A DNA stretch of 64,000 nucleotides from NCBI GenBank assembly GCA_963751395.1, contig CAVVUC010000001.1, positions 1,302,001-1,366,000 on the forward strand, written 5' to 3'. The translations under genes and the position numbers were made by a program. Positions 52,396-62,589 of the stretch are shown here, one piece after another (the stretch's first letter is position 1; each line of letters starts with the position of its first letter). The notes under the pieces are model-generated. The model ran no database searches. It was not told where the DNA came from and was given only the letters and a program-made list of their open reading frames with translations. The stretch comes from CAVVUC01 sp963751395. Its GTDB lineage: Bacteria > Verrucomicrobiota > Verrucomicrobiia > Chthoniobacterales > Chthoniobacteraceae.

Positions 52396-55300
52396 TTAAA
52401 ATGTTCCAACCGAAATCAGGCGCACCGGCCCCAGCAGGCCGGAGGCGATAAGCGGGTCATTTTTCTTCCACAGCCTCCAAGTGGTGAAGGTGTGGCGACC
52501 GGTCGGGCTGGATTTGCCGTCCAGCAGCCATTGCGGCCACGCCTTCAAGGTGCCATTGGGATTGCGGTCGCTATCCTCCGGCAACCGCTCGTCGCCGATC
52601 TGGCGGTTGACCCAGAGGTTGACGACTTTCACTTCAAGCTGGTTCACGCCGGGTTTCAGCCGCCCGGTCACGTCCACCCGGTAGGGCGACTTCCACAGGA
52701 TGCCGAGCTTCTCGCCGTTGAGCGTCACCTCGGCCATCACTTCCACCCGCCCGAGATCGAGGAGAACCCGCTGGCCCGTCGCAACGCTCGGCACTTTGAA
52801 GGTCGTGCGGTAAATGGCCGCGCCGGAGTAATGGCGTATCCCGTCCTCGGGGCGCCGGCTCCAATCCTCCAGTGCGGTGAAAACAACCTTTTCCGGGCCG
52901 CCCCACTGCGGATCGAAACCGACATCCCACGGGCCGACGATCTCCAACGGCGCCGGCAACGACACCCGGATCGTCCGGCTCCGTCCGCTGGCGGTCGTGA
53001 ACACATACTCGCCGTCCTGCCAGATTTCGTGGCGGCCCATATCCAGCACCGGGGGTGGCGGTGCCGCTGTGGTATTGAACTTGATGGTTTCCGTATCCTT
53101 GCCGGCAGCTTGCATGACATTGTCGCCAACGCGGTAGTCCACGACCAGTGTCTTCACGACCTTGAACGCCGGGTCATCGCCCTTTGCCATCTCCTTTACG
53201 GGAAAATCGAGCGTGCCGGCCTCCACGAGCGCCTGCACCTTCCCGCGCACGTCGCGGGTCCGTTGCGGATCGTCGAGCACACCGTAGCGCGCCTTTTGGA
53301 TGACAATCTTCGGCGCGGGCGGGGTTGCCCGCAAAACCGACTGGCCGTCGCGCGTGACGCTGACCACCGGATCAAGATCGGTTGCCGACTTGCGGAACAC
53401 GACAAACACGGATCCGTTCGGCTCCAGCCACAGCGGCACCTTCGTGATGCCTTCCTTTTGTTCAAACGCTGAGGCCATAGCGGTGCAACCGGTATCCGGC
53501 CACCAGAACTCTGGCTGCTTGCCGGTCACGCGAAACGCGGCCATCGCTTCCACGCCGTGCGATTCCGGATTCGCCACATAATAGATTTCCGCATCGCCTC
53601 CGGTGCGGTGGATGTAACGGAGGTTCGGCGTCGCGGCGAAATCAGGCTTCACACCACACGAGGCCAGATACCGGGCGGCGGTCATGCCACTCATCAGCTT
53701 CGGCCAAAGATCGGCGGCGAGTTTCGCGACTTCGACATCGCCCGCTCCGTGATCGGCGAGGCTCGGGGAACGCTGCGGCGGCTTCGGCTCGGCGAGGACG
53801 GCCGCCCCGGCCTCCACAAGTTCCTTGATTTTGCGCAGCAGGCGCGGCGTCGCCGTCTCCATCGGTGGCAGGACGAGCACACGATAGCTCATGCCGTCGG
53901 GCAACACGAGGCGGCCGTCCTTTACGCTCACCCGTGTCAGCAGCGCCTCGGACGTGCAGCCGTCGAAGTTGTAGCCGCCGCGGAGGTTCGTGGCGAGCCA
54001 GGCATCCGCCGGCGGCTCGAACCGGCGCGGCGCCCCCTCGGGCTGGAGATAGAGGACATCGGCAACAAAGAGCCCCTGGCGGAGCAGGAATTGGCAGCGC
54101 GCCAGATATTCATGCCACGCCCTCGACTGTTCCCACCAGGTCTGGGTGCGCTCGTAATGCAATCCCCACGGTCCCATCGCCATGCCGGGCGCGCGGTTGG
54201 TCCACGGCTGCGCGGCGTAGCGATGAATGACGAATCGGTTGATCCCCTCGCAGAACGCCCAGTCAGCGAGATCCTTGAGATTGCCGGGATGGCCAAGCCA
54301 TTTTTCCCCATTGTTCGAGGTGAATGCTTCGGCGGCCAGAATCCGCTTGCCGTAAACGTGCGCCGCGGAGGCCATGCCCCGGGTCCATTCCCCCCCGCGG
54401 AACTTCGGCCACGCCCAAAACTCGCCCATCGGTTCGTCGGCCTGGCCACCGTAGGCCATCTCGTCGGCGGGCACGCGGTCATACGCCTCGATGGACAACC
54501 GCAGCCCGTCCCGGTTGGCCAGCCGACGCATTTCACCGGCGTAATTCTCCGCGATCAGGTCGGAAACAGTCTGCCGCAAATCCCAGAGGAACCGTTCCGT
54601 CACTTCGACGCCGTCCACCACGCGACCCGTGAACGCCGGCAGGAACGGCAGCAGGTCGTAGCCGCGCCGGGCCTTGAACTCCTGCCGCATGGCTGGAGTC
54701 CAGTTCTGGGTGCCAACCTCCCAACTGTCAATGTGCGCCGCAACCAGCGTCTTGTCCTGCCCGGCCAGCGCCCGGTTTTCGGCAACCAGCCGGCCCATCA
54801 GATTGGTGTAATGAAACGCAACGGCCTCACGACTGAACTTGTCGCACTCCAAGCCCCGGCCTGAGACGGGTGCGGGATAGTTTTCCTTGCCCGTCGTTGT
54901 GTGTCCGAAACGAAGCACAAGCCATTTCCCCTGCGGCACATCCCACGCCAGCCGCCCGTCCTGGTCCATCCGCCTGGAGAGATCTTGAATGCCGCTGCGG
55001 GAAATGACCGACGACGATGGTGCCGGCGCAAAATCGGCCGGTGGCGGCGGCACGAACCGTTGTTTGTCGAAAACCGCCTTGTGGTTGATGTCCGCAATCC
55101 GGAAATCGTCGTCCGGCGCCGGCATCGCCAGCACCGCGATGTCGCGGTAGAAACCGCGTTCAGCCTTGGGCGGCGCCAGCACACCATCAAACGGCCGTCC
55201 GCCCTCCAGCGTCGTCTCGCTCCAGACAACTTTCTGCATGGAGCGTTCCGGCGTGATCCAGGGTCCGCCGCTCCCGCACCAGCCGGCATCGTTGTTCATG

Positions 55301-55668
55301 CTGATCTCCAGACCGAGCCGCCGGGCCTCGGCGCAGAGGTGGGCAAACAGTTCGCGCCAGAGCGGGCCGGCAAAATCAGCGGGTCCTTTCGGCGCGCCCT
55401 GATCCACCTCCATATAGATCAGGCCGCCGATGCCGACACGCGCCATCGCTTCGAGGTCGGCGGTGATTCCTTCCCTGGTCAGGTTTCCGCTGAGGGGAAA
55501 CCAGTAAACCCACGGACGCGCGGCTGCCGGCGGCGCAGCGAAATACTGTTTCAAATCATCACGGCGAAGGTCTTTAACCTCGGCCGCTTGAAGAAACGTC
55601 GCGCCGGCAAGCAAACAGAGGATTGAGCAGGATTTCCTCAGCAATTTTGCCGTAGATTCATTGAGCAT
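52396..55668 (-). CDS. Secreted GH106 alpha-L-rhamnosidase
   Basis: GH106 enzymes are inverting alpha-L-rhamnosidases found in pectin-degrading loci. The 1,090-residue product has a signal peptide (SCSILCLLAGATFLQA) and the GH106 opening (RPWVYWFPLSGNLTREGITADLEAM..., GIGGLIYMEVD). The barrel has MNNDAGWCGSGGPWITPE, FLWDLRQTVSDLI and FTSNNGEKWLGHPG, and the C-terminus has beta modules (LDLGRVEVMAEVTLNGEKLG, a GH2-like sugar-binding fold). It overlaps the second GH106 gene upstream by 11 bases. Full family length. Confidence 0.92.
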   Translation of the reverse strand: MLNESTAKLLRKSCSILCLLAGATFLQAAEVKDLRRDDLKQYFAAPPAAARPWVYWFPLSGNLTREGITADLEAMARVGIGGLIYMEVDQGAPKGPADFAGPLWRELFAHLCAEARRLGLEISMNNDAGWCGSGGPWITPERSMQKVVWSETTLEGGRPFDGVLAPPKAERGFYRDIAVLAMPAPDDDFRIADINHKAVFDKQRFVPPPPADFAPAPSSSVISRSGIQDLSRRMDQDGRLAWDVPQGKWLVLRFGHTTTGKENYPAPVSGRGLECDKFSREAVAFHYTNLMGRLVAENRALAGQDKTLVAAHIDSWEVGTQNWTPAMRQEFKARRGYDLLPFLPAFTGRVVDGVEVTERFLWDLRQTVSDLIAENYAGEMRRLANRDGLRLSIEAYDRVPADEMAYGGQADEPMGEFWAWPKFRGGEWTRGMASAAHVYGKRILAAEAFTSNNGEKWLGHPGNLKDLADWAFCEGINRFVIHRYAAQPWTNRAPGMAMGPWGLHYERTQTWWEQSRAWHEYLARCQFLLRQGLFVADVLYLQPEGAPRRFEPPADAWLATNLRGGYNFDGCTSEALLTRVSVKDGRLVLPDGMSYRVLVLPPMETATPRLLRKIKELVEAGAAVLAEPKPPQRSPSLADHGAGDVEVAKLAADLWPKLMSGMTAARYLASCGVKPDFAATPNLRYIHRTGGDAEIYYVANPESHGVEAMAAFRVTGKQPEFWWPDTGCTAMASAFEQKEGITKVPLWLEPNGSVFVVFRKSATDLDPVVSVTRDGQSVLRATPPAPKIVIQKARYGVLDDPQRTRDVRGKVQALVEAGTLDFPVKEMAKGDDPAFKVVKTLVVDYRVGDNVMQAAGKDTETIKFNTTAAPPPPVLDMGRHEIWQDGEYVFTTASGRSRTIRVSLPAPLEIVGPWDVGFDPQWGGPEKVVFTALEDWSRRPEDGIRHYSGAAIYRTTFKVPSVATGQRVLLDLGRVEVMAEVTLNGEKLGILWKSPYRVDVTGRLKPGVNQLEVKVVNLWVNRQIGDERLPEDSDRNPNGTLKAWPQWLLDGKSSPTGRHTFTTWRLWKKNDPLIASGLLGPVRLISVGTF

Positions 55669-58600
55669 AAATCAGAGACACCGGACCGAGCAGGCCGGCC
55701 GGCTGCAAGGGATCGCCTGCCTTGAAAGGATCGTGCGTGAGCGAGGTTCCTCGCTTGTCTTTTGGCTGCCCGGCTTCGCCCACCAGACGGTTCTGCCAGC
55801 TATTTACGACTTCCACCGTCAATTCGTTCCGACCGGTCTTCAGCGCGGAGGTGATGTCCACCTGGTAGGGATAGGTCCACAAGGTCGGGAACTCCCGGCC
55901 GTTGACGCGCACCGTGGCCATGGATTCGACCCGGCCGAGGTCGAGTTTGATGGCCGGCGGCACATTTGAAATCTGAAATTCCGTCGAGTAGGTCGCTCGG
56001 CCAGAGTGAAATTTGATCTCCGGCTCCGGTCGCTCGGTCCACGACACGAGTGTATCCAATGTGGCTTGGCGCTCCGAAAAGGCCACCTGCCACGGACCGG
56101 TGATTTTGCGAGCGGACGCCGATGCGGCAGTTTCGAGCGGGGCCGCAGCGGACGGCACGGGACCAAAGACAACGAAAACCGAGCCAAGCGGCGGCAGACG
56201 CAACTCGATCGACGAACGAGCGTTGCTTTCCGCGTGGGACACATTTCTAATTTCTCCGTTGACCGGATTCCACAGGCTGGCCGGGCGGCCGGTGACGCGG
56301 AACGAGAGCGTCTCGTTTCGCTCGTTCGTAGTTTGGTTCGAGATGAAATAGATGTCAGCCTCGGGCGTGCGGCGATGCGTCCAGAGGATGTTCGTCGGCG
56401 CGTTAACATCCGGCGAGAGGCCCAGCACAGCCGCATCGGGCAAGGCATCCCAAGTGGCAAGGCGGCGTGTTTCGGCGTCGCAAGCCGGATAGTTTTGCAG
56501 GCTGGGCGAGCGGGTCGGTTTCGATCCGATGATTTTCGCGCCGGCCTTGGCCAGTTCCTGAAGCTTGCGCGCCACAGCCGGGCGCATGGTCGGGGAATCC
56601 GGCAGAACCAACGCGGCATAACTATTGCCGCCGGGCAACACCAGGCGACCGTCACGCACGGCGAGACGGTTGAGGATGGCGTCGGCGTTGACGAAGTCGT
56701 AATCGTGCCCGGCCGGAACCGGCGGCGGCATCGGCCCGGTCATTTTGGGGGCGTCCTCGGTGATGAAGATGGCGAAGTCGGCCACCGGTTGTCCGGCTTT
56801 CAGCAGCACCGAGCAGCGGCGCAGGTAATCCACCCAGGATTTGGATGACGCGAACCAGGTGTTGTGGCGGTTGAACTCGGTGCCGAACCAGGCATTGAGA
56901 CCGGGTTTTTGCTCGTCCGGCTGGTGGATATAGACGTGCAGCACGAACTGGTTGATGCCCTGGCAAAAGGCCCAGTCGCCCTGGGCCTTGAGATCGCGCG
57001 GGGCGGTTTGGAACGTGAGATTTCTGGCGGTGAAGGCCTCGGCCCAGACTGGCGACTTGCCATAGACGCGGGCGGCCGACGAGGCATCGCGGATCTCCAC
57101 GGTATTGTGATTCCGGCCGAGCCAGAACTCGCCGCTGACTTCATCGGTGTAGGCTCCGTAAAGCAGGAACTCGGACGGGAAACCGAAATGCCCGTAGTTT
57201 TCCAGCCAGAGCTTCATGCCCTTTGCCTGGGTCAAGTCGCGCAGGCCGCCGACGTAATCGCGGGCGATGCGCTCGGCGACGAGCCGGCGCAGATCCCAGA
57301 GAAAGCGATCGGACGCGTCTGCCGAGCCGACGACGCGGCCGTGGATGGCCGGCAGCCAGGGCCGCGGATCGTAGCCGTAGGTTTTCTGGAAATCCTCGCG
57401 CAGGCCGTCGGTCCAGTTTTGGAGGCCGGTTTCGTAGCTGTCGGCGATGATGTATTTCCAGGACTTGCGCTCCTCGGGTTTGAGGCGGCGGAGCAGTTCG
57501 CCCACATAGGCATCGAAGAGAGGAGCCAGGTGCTGCCGGTTCATCTTGTCCACCTCGGGACCGACCAGACCGACGGGCGCTGGTTTGTTCATCGTCCCGG
57601 TCGGCACCATCCCGACGTGCTGTAGAATCCACTTTCCGGGCGGGACATTCCAGACGAGCGAGCCGTCGGGTTGCACCTTTCCGGTGAGATCCACGACGCG
57701 GGACGGATCAATAGCGAGAGTTTTCTGGTCGCCTTCGGAAGCGGGCGGCCAAACGTAGGCATCAAAGGGCGGCACGCTGTTTTCATGGGACTTCAACAAC
57801 GCTTTCCCGGCGAAATCCTCGACGCGGGCGGCGGGCGAAAGCCGGACTTCGCCCAATGATTTCTCCGCCGCGAACGGGAGGCCATCCGGGGTGAAATCGA
57901 GCCGGAAATAGCGGGCGGTGACCACCGGGAACGTCACCGCGACCGGTGCGAGGGAAACCGGCCCAAGCCCGTGCTTGAGGGTGGTGCGGGCCACCGGGAA
58001 TTTCCGAACCGAACGGAATGCCACGCCGTCATCCGACGCCAGCAACTCGGCCTTGGTATTCAGCACCTCGGTTGGCTGAACGACCAGGCTCCGCACGGTG
58101 ACCGGCGCTGGGGCGGCGAAACGAACCGTGTTGCCCTGCTTTTCCGTCACCGGCACCACAACATCGTCACCTTCCGGCGCGGGAAAGGCGAGCAGCGCCA
58201 CGGATTGAAAATTTTCCCCATTCTTGCCGGTCGGCACGGGCGGCTTGCCGGTGAAACGTCGGGGCCCCTGAAGGCGGATTTCCTCCTGAACCAGATAGCG
58301 CATGGCCTGGTGCGGCTTCACCCACGGGCCGCCGGACTGGCTCCAGCCCGGGCAGTTGAAAAGCCCGATGTCCACGCCGAGCCGGGTGCCTTCGCGCACG
58401 GCATGTTCGAGATTGTCCCACCACGGTTCGGTGAGCGGCTTCGGGTTGAGTTCTGTCCGCTTCCCGACGGCTCCGCCGATGAGGCCAATGTAGGCGCCAC
58501 CGATGCCGACGCGTTTCATCGCCTCAAGATCGCGCGTGATGCCCTCCTTGCTGACGTGATCGTCGAACCAATACCAATAACAACGCGGTTTGGTCGCCTC

Positions 58601-58717
58601 GGGAGGGGCGCGGAAGGCACCGGCGAGTTCGCCCGTTCCGGCGGAAACCTGGAATGGGGCAAATGCGATGATGGCGAGGAGCAGAAGGCGCAATGGCCAG
58701 TAGGGTTTGAGGAGCAT
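55658..58717 (-). CDS. Secreted GH106-type alpha-L-rhamnosidase (second copy)
   Basis: The product starts at ATG 58715-58717 (MLLKPYWPLRLLLLAIIAFA signal peptide) and has about 1,019 residues. GH106 text includes CYWYWFDDHVSKEGITRDL, KRVGIGGAYIGLIGG, FNCPGWSQSGGPWVKP, RFLWDLRRLVAERIA, LWLENYGHFGFPSEFL and AEAFTARN. The C-terminus again has a GH2-like sugar-binding module (LDLGRVESMATVRVNGREF). It differs from the first GH106 by carrying a larger insertion of beta sequence after residue 200 (TARYFRLDFTPDG). A 74-base gap separates it from the GH43-type gene upstream. Confidence 0.9.
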   Translation of the reverse strand: MLLKPYWPLRLLLLAIIAFAPFQVSAGTGELAGAFRAPPEATKPRCYWYWFDDHVSKEGITRDLEAMKRVGIGGAYIGLIGGAVGKRTELNPKPLTEPWWDNLEHAVREGTRLGVDIGLFNCPGWSQSGGPWVKPHQAMRYLVQEEIRLQGPRRFTGKPPVPTGKNGENFQSVALLAFPAPEGDDVVVPVTEKQGNTVRFAAPAPVTVRSLVVQPTEVLNTKAELLASDDGVAFRSVRKFPVARTTLKHGLGPVSLAPVAVTFPVVTARYFRLDFTPDGLPFAAEKSLGEVRLSPAARVEDFAGKALLKSHENSVPPFDAYVWPPASEGDQKTLAIDPSRVVDLTGKVQPDGSLVWNVPPGKWILQHVGMVPTGTMNKPAPVGLVGPEVDKMNRQHLAPLFDAYVGELLRRLKPEERKSWKYIIADSYETGLQNWTDGLREDFQKTYGYDPRPWLPAIHGRVVGSADASDRFLWDLRRLVAERIARDYVGGLRDLTQAKGMKLWLENYGHFGFPSEFLLYGAYTDEVSGEFWLGRNHNTVEIRDASSAARVYGKSPVWAEAFTARNLTFQTAPRDLKAQGDWAFCQGINQFVLHVYIHQPDEQKPGLNAWFGTEFNRHNTWFASSKSWVDYLRRCSVLLKAGQPVADFAIFITEDAPKMTGPMPPPVPAGHDYDFVNADAILNRLAVRDGRLVLPGGNSYAALVLPDSPTMRPAVARKLQELAKAGAKIIGSKPTRSPSLQNYPACDAETRRLATWDALPDAAVLGLSPDVNAPTNILWTHRRTPEADIYFISNQTTNERNETLSFRVTGRPASLWNPVNGEIRNVSHAESNARSSIELRLPPLGSVFVVFGPVPSAAAPLETAASASARKITGPWQVAFSERQATLDTLVSWTERPEPEIKFHSGRATYSTEFQISNVPPAIKLDLGRVESMATVRVNGREFPTLWTYPYQVDITSALKTGRNELTVEVVNSWQNRLVGEAGQPKDKRGTSLTHDPFKAGDPLQPAGLLGPVSLIYAQ

Positions 58718-58791
58718 GGGGAGCGTTGGTGAGGATGGATGGTTGCGGGACTTGCTTCCAACAGATGTCGCTTTACCTAAAGAAGGGCGAG

Positions 58792-59955
58792 TCATTTCGC
58801 GTGCGGACTATCGAAGAAGCCCAAATCCCAGTTCTCCTTCCATTCCAGGAAGGGAAGACCGTCCTTGTTGAATTGAACCGGCAGCCAGATGTAGCGGCCA
58901 TCGATCGCGTTGTCGGGATTCCAGCGGTCGGCCATGAAGATGAAGGCGTCTGTTTTGCCCCGCACCGGAAGCACGAACGTGGATTGCGAGTGGAAGGTGA
59001 ATTTCTTTTGCTGCTCGGTGCCGACGCACGGGTTGCCGTGCCCGGTCCATGGCCCGGCGATGTGGTCGGCGCTGGCGAGGCGGGCGGCATTCGGCGCCCA
59101 GCCGGTGCAACCGGAGGAGAAGAGGAAGTATTTGCCCTGGTGTTTGAACAGGGCCGGAGCCTCGTTGAAGGCGAGCGGGAAAATCCGGACGTATTTTCCG
59201 GCGGGTTTCAGGAAATCGTCGGTGAGCAGCGAGATGTGCAGGCTGGAATTCGATTCGGAGGAGTAGATGTGATAGGCCCTGCCGTCGTCGTCGAGAAACA
59301 AGCTCATGTCGCGCGCCATCTGGCCGCCATCGAAATCGCGGCGCAGCACCATGTCGCGTCCCCAGTCGGGCACGTAGTCGCCGCGCAGGCCGGCTTTGGA
59401 CAAACGATCGGCCTCCTCGGCGGTGAGCGGCTTGCGGATTTCCTCCGGCGCGTTGGCCGGCCAGACGCCGGCGTTCGGGCGGAAGCTGCCGAGGTAGGTG
59501 TAGGGTCCGGTCACCGTGTCCGCCACCGCGACGCCGCTGAGAGAGGCATCATAACCCCGCCCGATCAATTCATGGTGGAACCACATCACGAACTTTTTGG
59601 TCCTGGCATTGAACAGGACCTTGGGCCGCTCGATGACGCAGCCCTTGGCAATCGGGCTCGCGGGATCGTCCGACACCTTCAGCGCGATACCTTCGTTTTT
59701 CCAATTATAGAGGTCCTGCGAGGAATAGACGCTGACGCCAACCTGGGCAAAGTTCCCCGCGCCGCCCGCGATCTTGTGTTCGCCGAACCAATAGTAGCGG
59801 TCGCCGTGAAAAAGAATGCCGCCGCCATGAGCATTGATATGGACGCCGTTGTTGTCCGGCCAGATCTCACCCGGGGCGAACGCGTCCCGGGATTCGGCGG
59901 CGTGGCCGGCCGACATGGCCGCGGCGATTATGATGCTGAGGAGTGTGTGTTTCAT
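58792..59955 (-). CDS. Secreted GH43-type glycosidase
   Basis: GH43 enzymes act on arabinose-, xylose- or galactose-containing glycans with a five-bladed propeller. The ATG at 59953-59955 gives 387 residues with a signal peptide (MKHTLLSIIIAAAMSAGHAA). Catalytic candidates are the first Asp in GEIWPDNNGVHINAHGGG, the second Asp in GGQMARDMSLFLDDDG and Glu in NEAPALFKHQG. The frame upstream of this ATG is open but runs into the fucosidase gene and is not used. Its closest relative in the window is the GH43-type gene at 61380. Exact linkage specificity cannot be told. Confidence 0.88.
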   Translation of the reverse strand: MKHTLLSIIIAAAMSAGHAAESRDAFAPGEIWPDNNGVHINAHGGGILFHGDRYYWFGEHKIAGGAGNFAQVGVSVYSSQDLYNWKNEGIALKVSDDPASPIAKGCVIERPKVLFNARTKKFVMWFHHELIGRGYDASLSGVAVADTVTGPYTYLGSFRPNAGVWPANAPEEIRKPLTAEEADRLSKAGLRGDYVPDWGRDMVLRRDFDGGQMARDMSLFLDDDGRAYHIYSSESNSSLHISLLTDDFLKPAGKYVRIFPLAFNEAPALFKHQGKYFLFSSGCTGWAPNAARLASADHIAGPWTGHGNPCVGTEQQKKFTFHSQSTFVLPVRGKTDAFIFMADRWNPDNAIDGRYIWLPVQFNKDGLPFLEWKENWDLGFFDSPHAK

Positions 59956-59957
59956 GG

Positions 59958-61379
<1,422 letters not shown>

Positions 61380-62489
61380 TCAATCGGCCTTCCACTCGAT
61401 GACAGGTCGGCCCCTGGCATCGAACGCAATGGGCAGCCAGATGTAGCGGGAATCCGCAAGGTCCCATTGTTTCCAGCGGTCGGCCATGAAGATGAAGGCG
61501 TCCTTTTTGCCCTGCACCGGCAGCACGCAGGTGCTTTGGGAAGTGAAGGTCAGCCCGGCGTCCTTGCCGACGCAGGGGTTTCCCAGCTCGGTCCACGGTC
61601 CGAACGGATGGTCGGCCACCGCCGAACGCGCGGGGTTGGGTTTCCATCCGGTGCAGTCCGAGGCGATGAGGTAATACTTGCCCGCGCGCTTGAAAACCGC
61701 CGGGGCCTCCATGCTGCGGCCCGCGAAAATGCGGGCGTATTTTCCCGACGGCTTCAAGTAATCATCGGTGAGCAGCGAAACATGCATCGTCGCGTTCTCC
61801 TCCGAGGCATAGAAATGATAGGCCTTGCCGTCGTCATCGACGAAGAGTGTCATGTCGCGCGCCATCTGGCCGCCGTCGAAATCACGGGCCAGCTTCTTGC
61901 CAGGAGCCTTGTCGGCATCCGTCACATTGACAGGCCATTGCCCGGCGTTCGGACGGAAACCGCCGAGGTATTGGAACGGGCCGGCGGGAGAATCACTGAT
62001 CGCCACGCCGGACTTCGCCGCCTTGTAGTCGATGCTGTCCACATGCAGCCACATGACGAATTTTTTCGTCGTCTTGTTGTAGATCACCTTTGGTCGTTCG
62101 ATCACCTTGTCGCAGTGCAAATCGTGCTTCGGATCTTCCGCCACCGAATTCAGGACGACACCCAGATTTTTCCAGTCGGTGAGATTAGTCGAGCGATAGC
62201 AGGAAACACCGCCGGCCACGACGCGCGTGCCGCCCCAGGCGACATTGCAGGCGGGCACGTAGGTGCGGCCTTCCTTGAGTTCGCCGTACCAGTAGTACGC
62301 TCCTTCATGGAACAGAATCCCGCCGCCGTGGGCGTTGATATGCACACCCTTGTCATCCGGCCAGATTTCACCAGGGCGGAAACTTTTGTCCGCGGGAGCT
62401 GCGGGCGACTGCGCGGGGCAGGTTCCACCGACAAAGGCCAGCGCCAGTGCCAGCGCGATTATCGGGATGGTCCTGTTGGTTTGTTTCAT
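61380..62489 (-). CDS. Secreted GH43-type glycosidase (second copy)
   Basis: The ATG at 62487-62489 opens with a signal peptide (MKQTNRTIPIIALALALAFV) and gives 369 residues. A second ATG at 62558 would add a separate signal-like stretch (MKRNRLLRRLLTLICATVA), so the true start is uncertain. Motifs match the sister gene at 58792: GEIWPDDKGVHINAHGGG, GGQMARDMTLFVDDDG and MEAPAVFKRAG for the acidic triad. The fucosidase gene sits between the two copies. Duplication of the GH43 unit around a fucosidase suggests two related linkages on the same glycan. Confidence 0.87.
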   Translation of the reverse strand: MKQTNRTIPIIALALALAFVGGTCPAQSPAAPADKSFRPGEIWPDDKGVHINAHGGGILFHEGAYYWYGELKEGRTYVPACNVAWGGTRVVAGGVSCYRSTNLTDWKNLGVVLNSVAEDPKHDLHCDKVIERPKVIYNKTTKKFVMWLHVDSIDYKAAKSGVAISDSPAGPFQYLGGFRPNAGQWPVNVTDADKAPGKKLARDFDGGQMARDMTLFVDDDGKAYHFYASEENATMHVSLLTDDYLKPSGKYARIFAGRSMEAPAVFKRAGKYYLIASDCTGWKPNPARSAVADHPFGPWTELGNPCVGKDAGLTFTSQSTCVLPVQGKKDAFIFMADRWKQWDLADSRYIWLPIAFDARGRPVIEWKAD

Positions 62490-62589
62490 GTCATTGGCAG
62501 TGGCCACCGTGGCACAGATGAGAGTGAGCAGTCTTCTCAGTAATCTGTTTCGTTTCATGGGTATTGGCAAAGGGAGTGTTGGCAAAGGA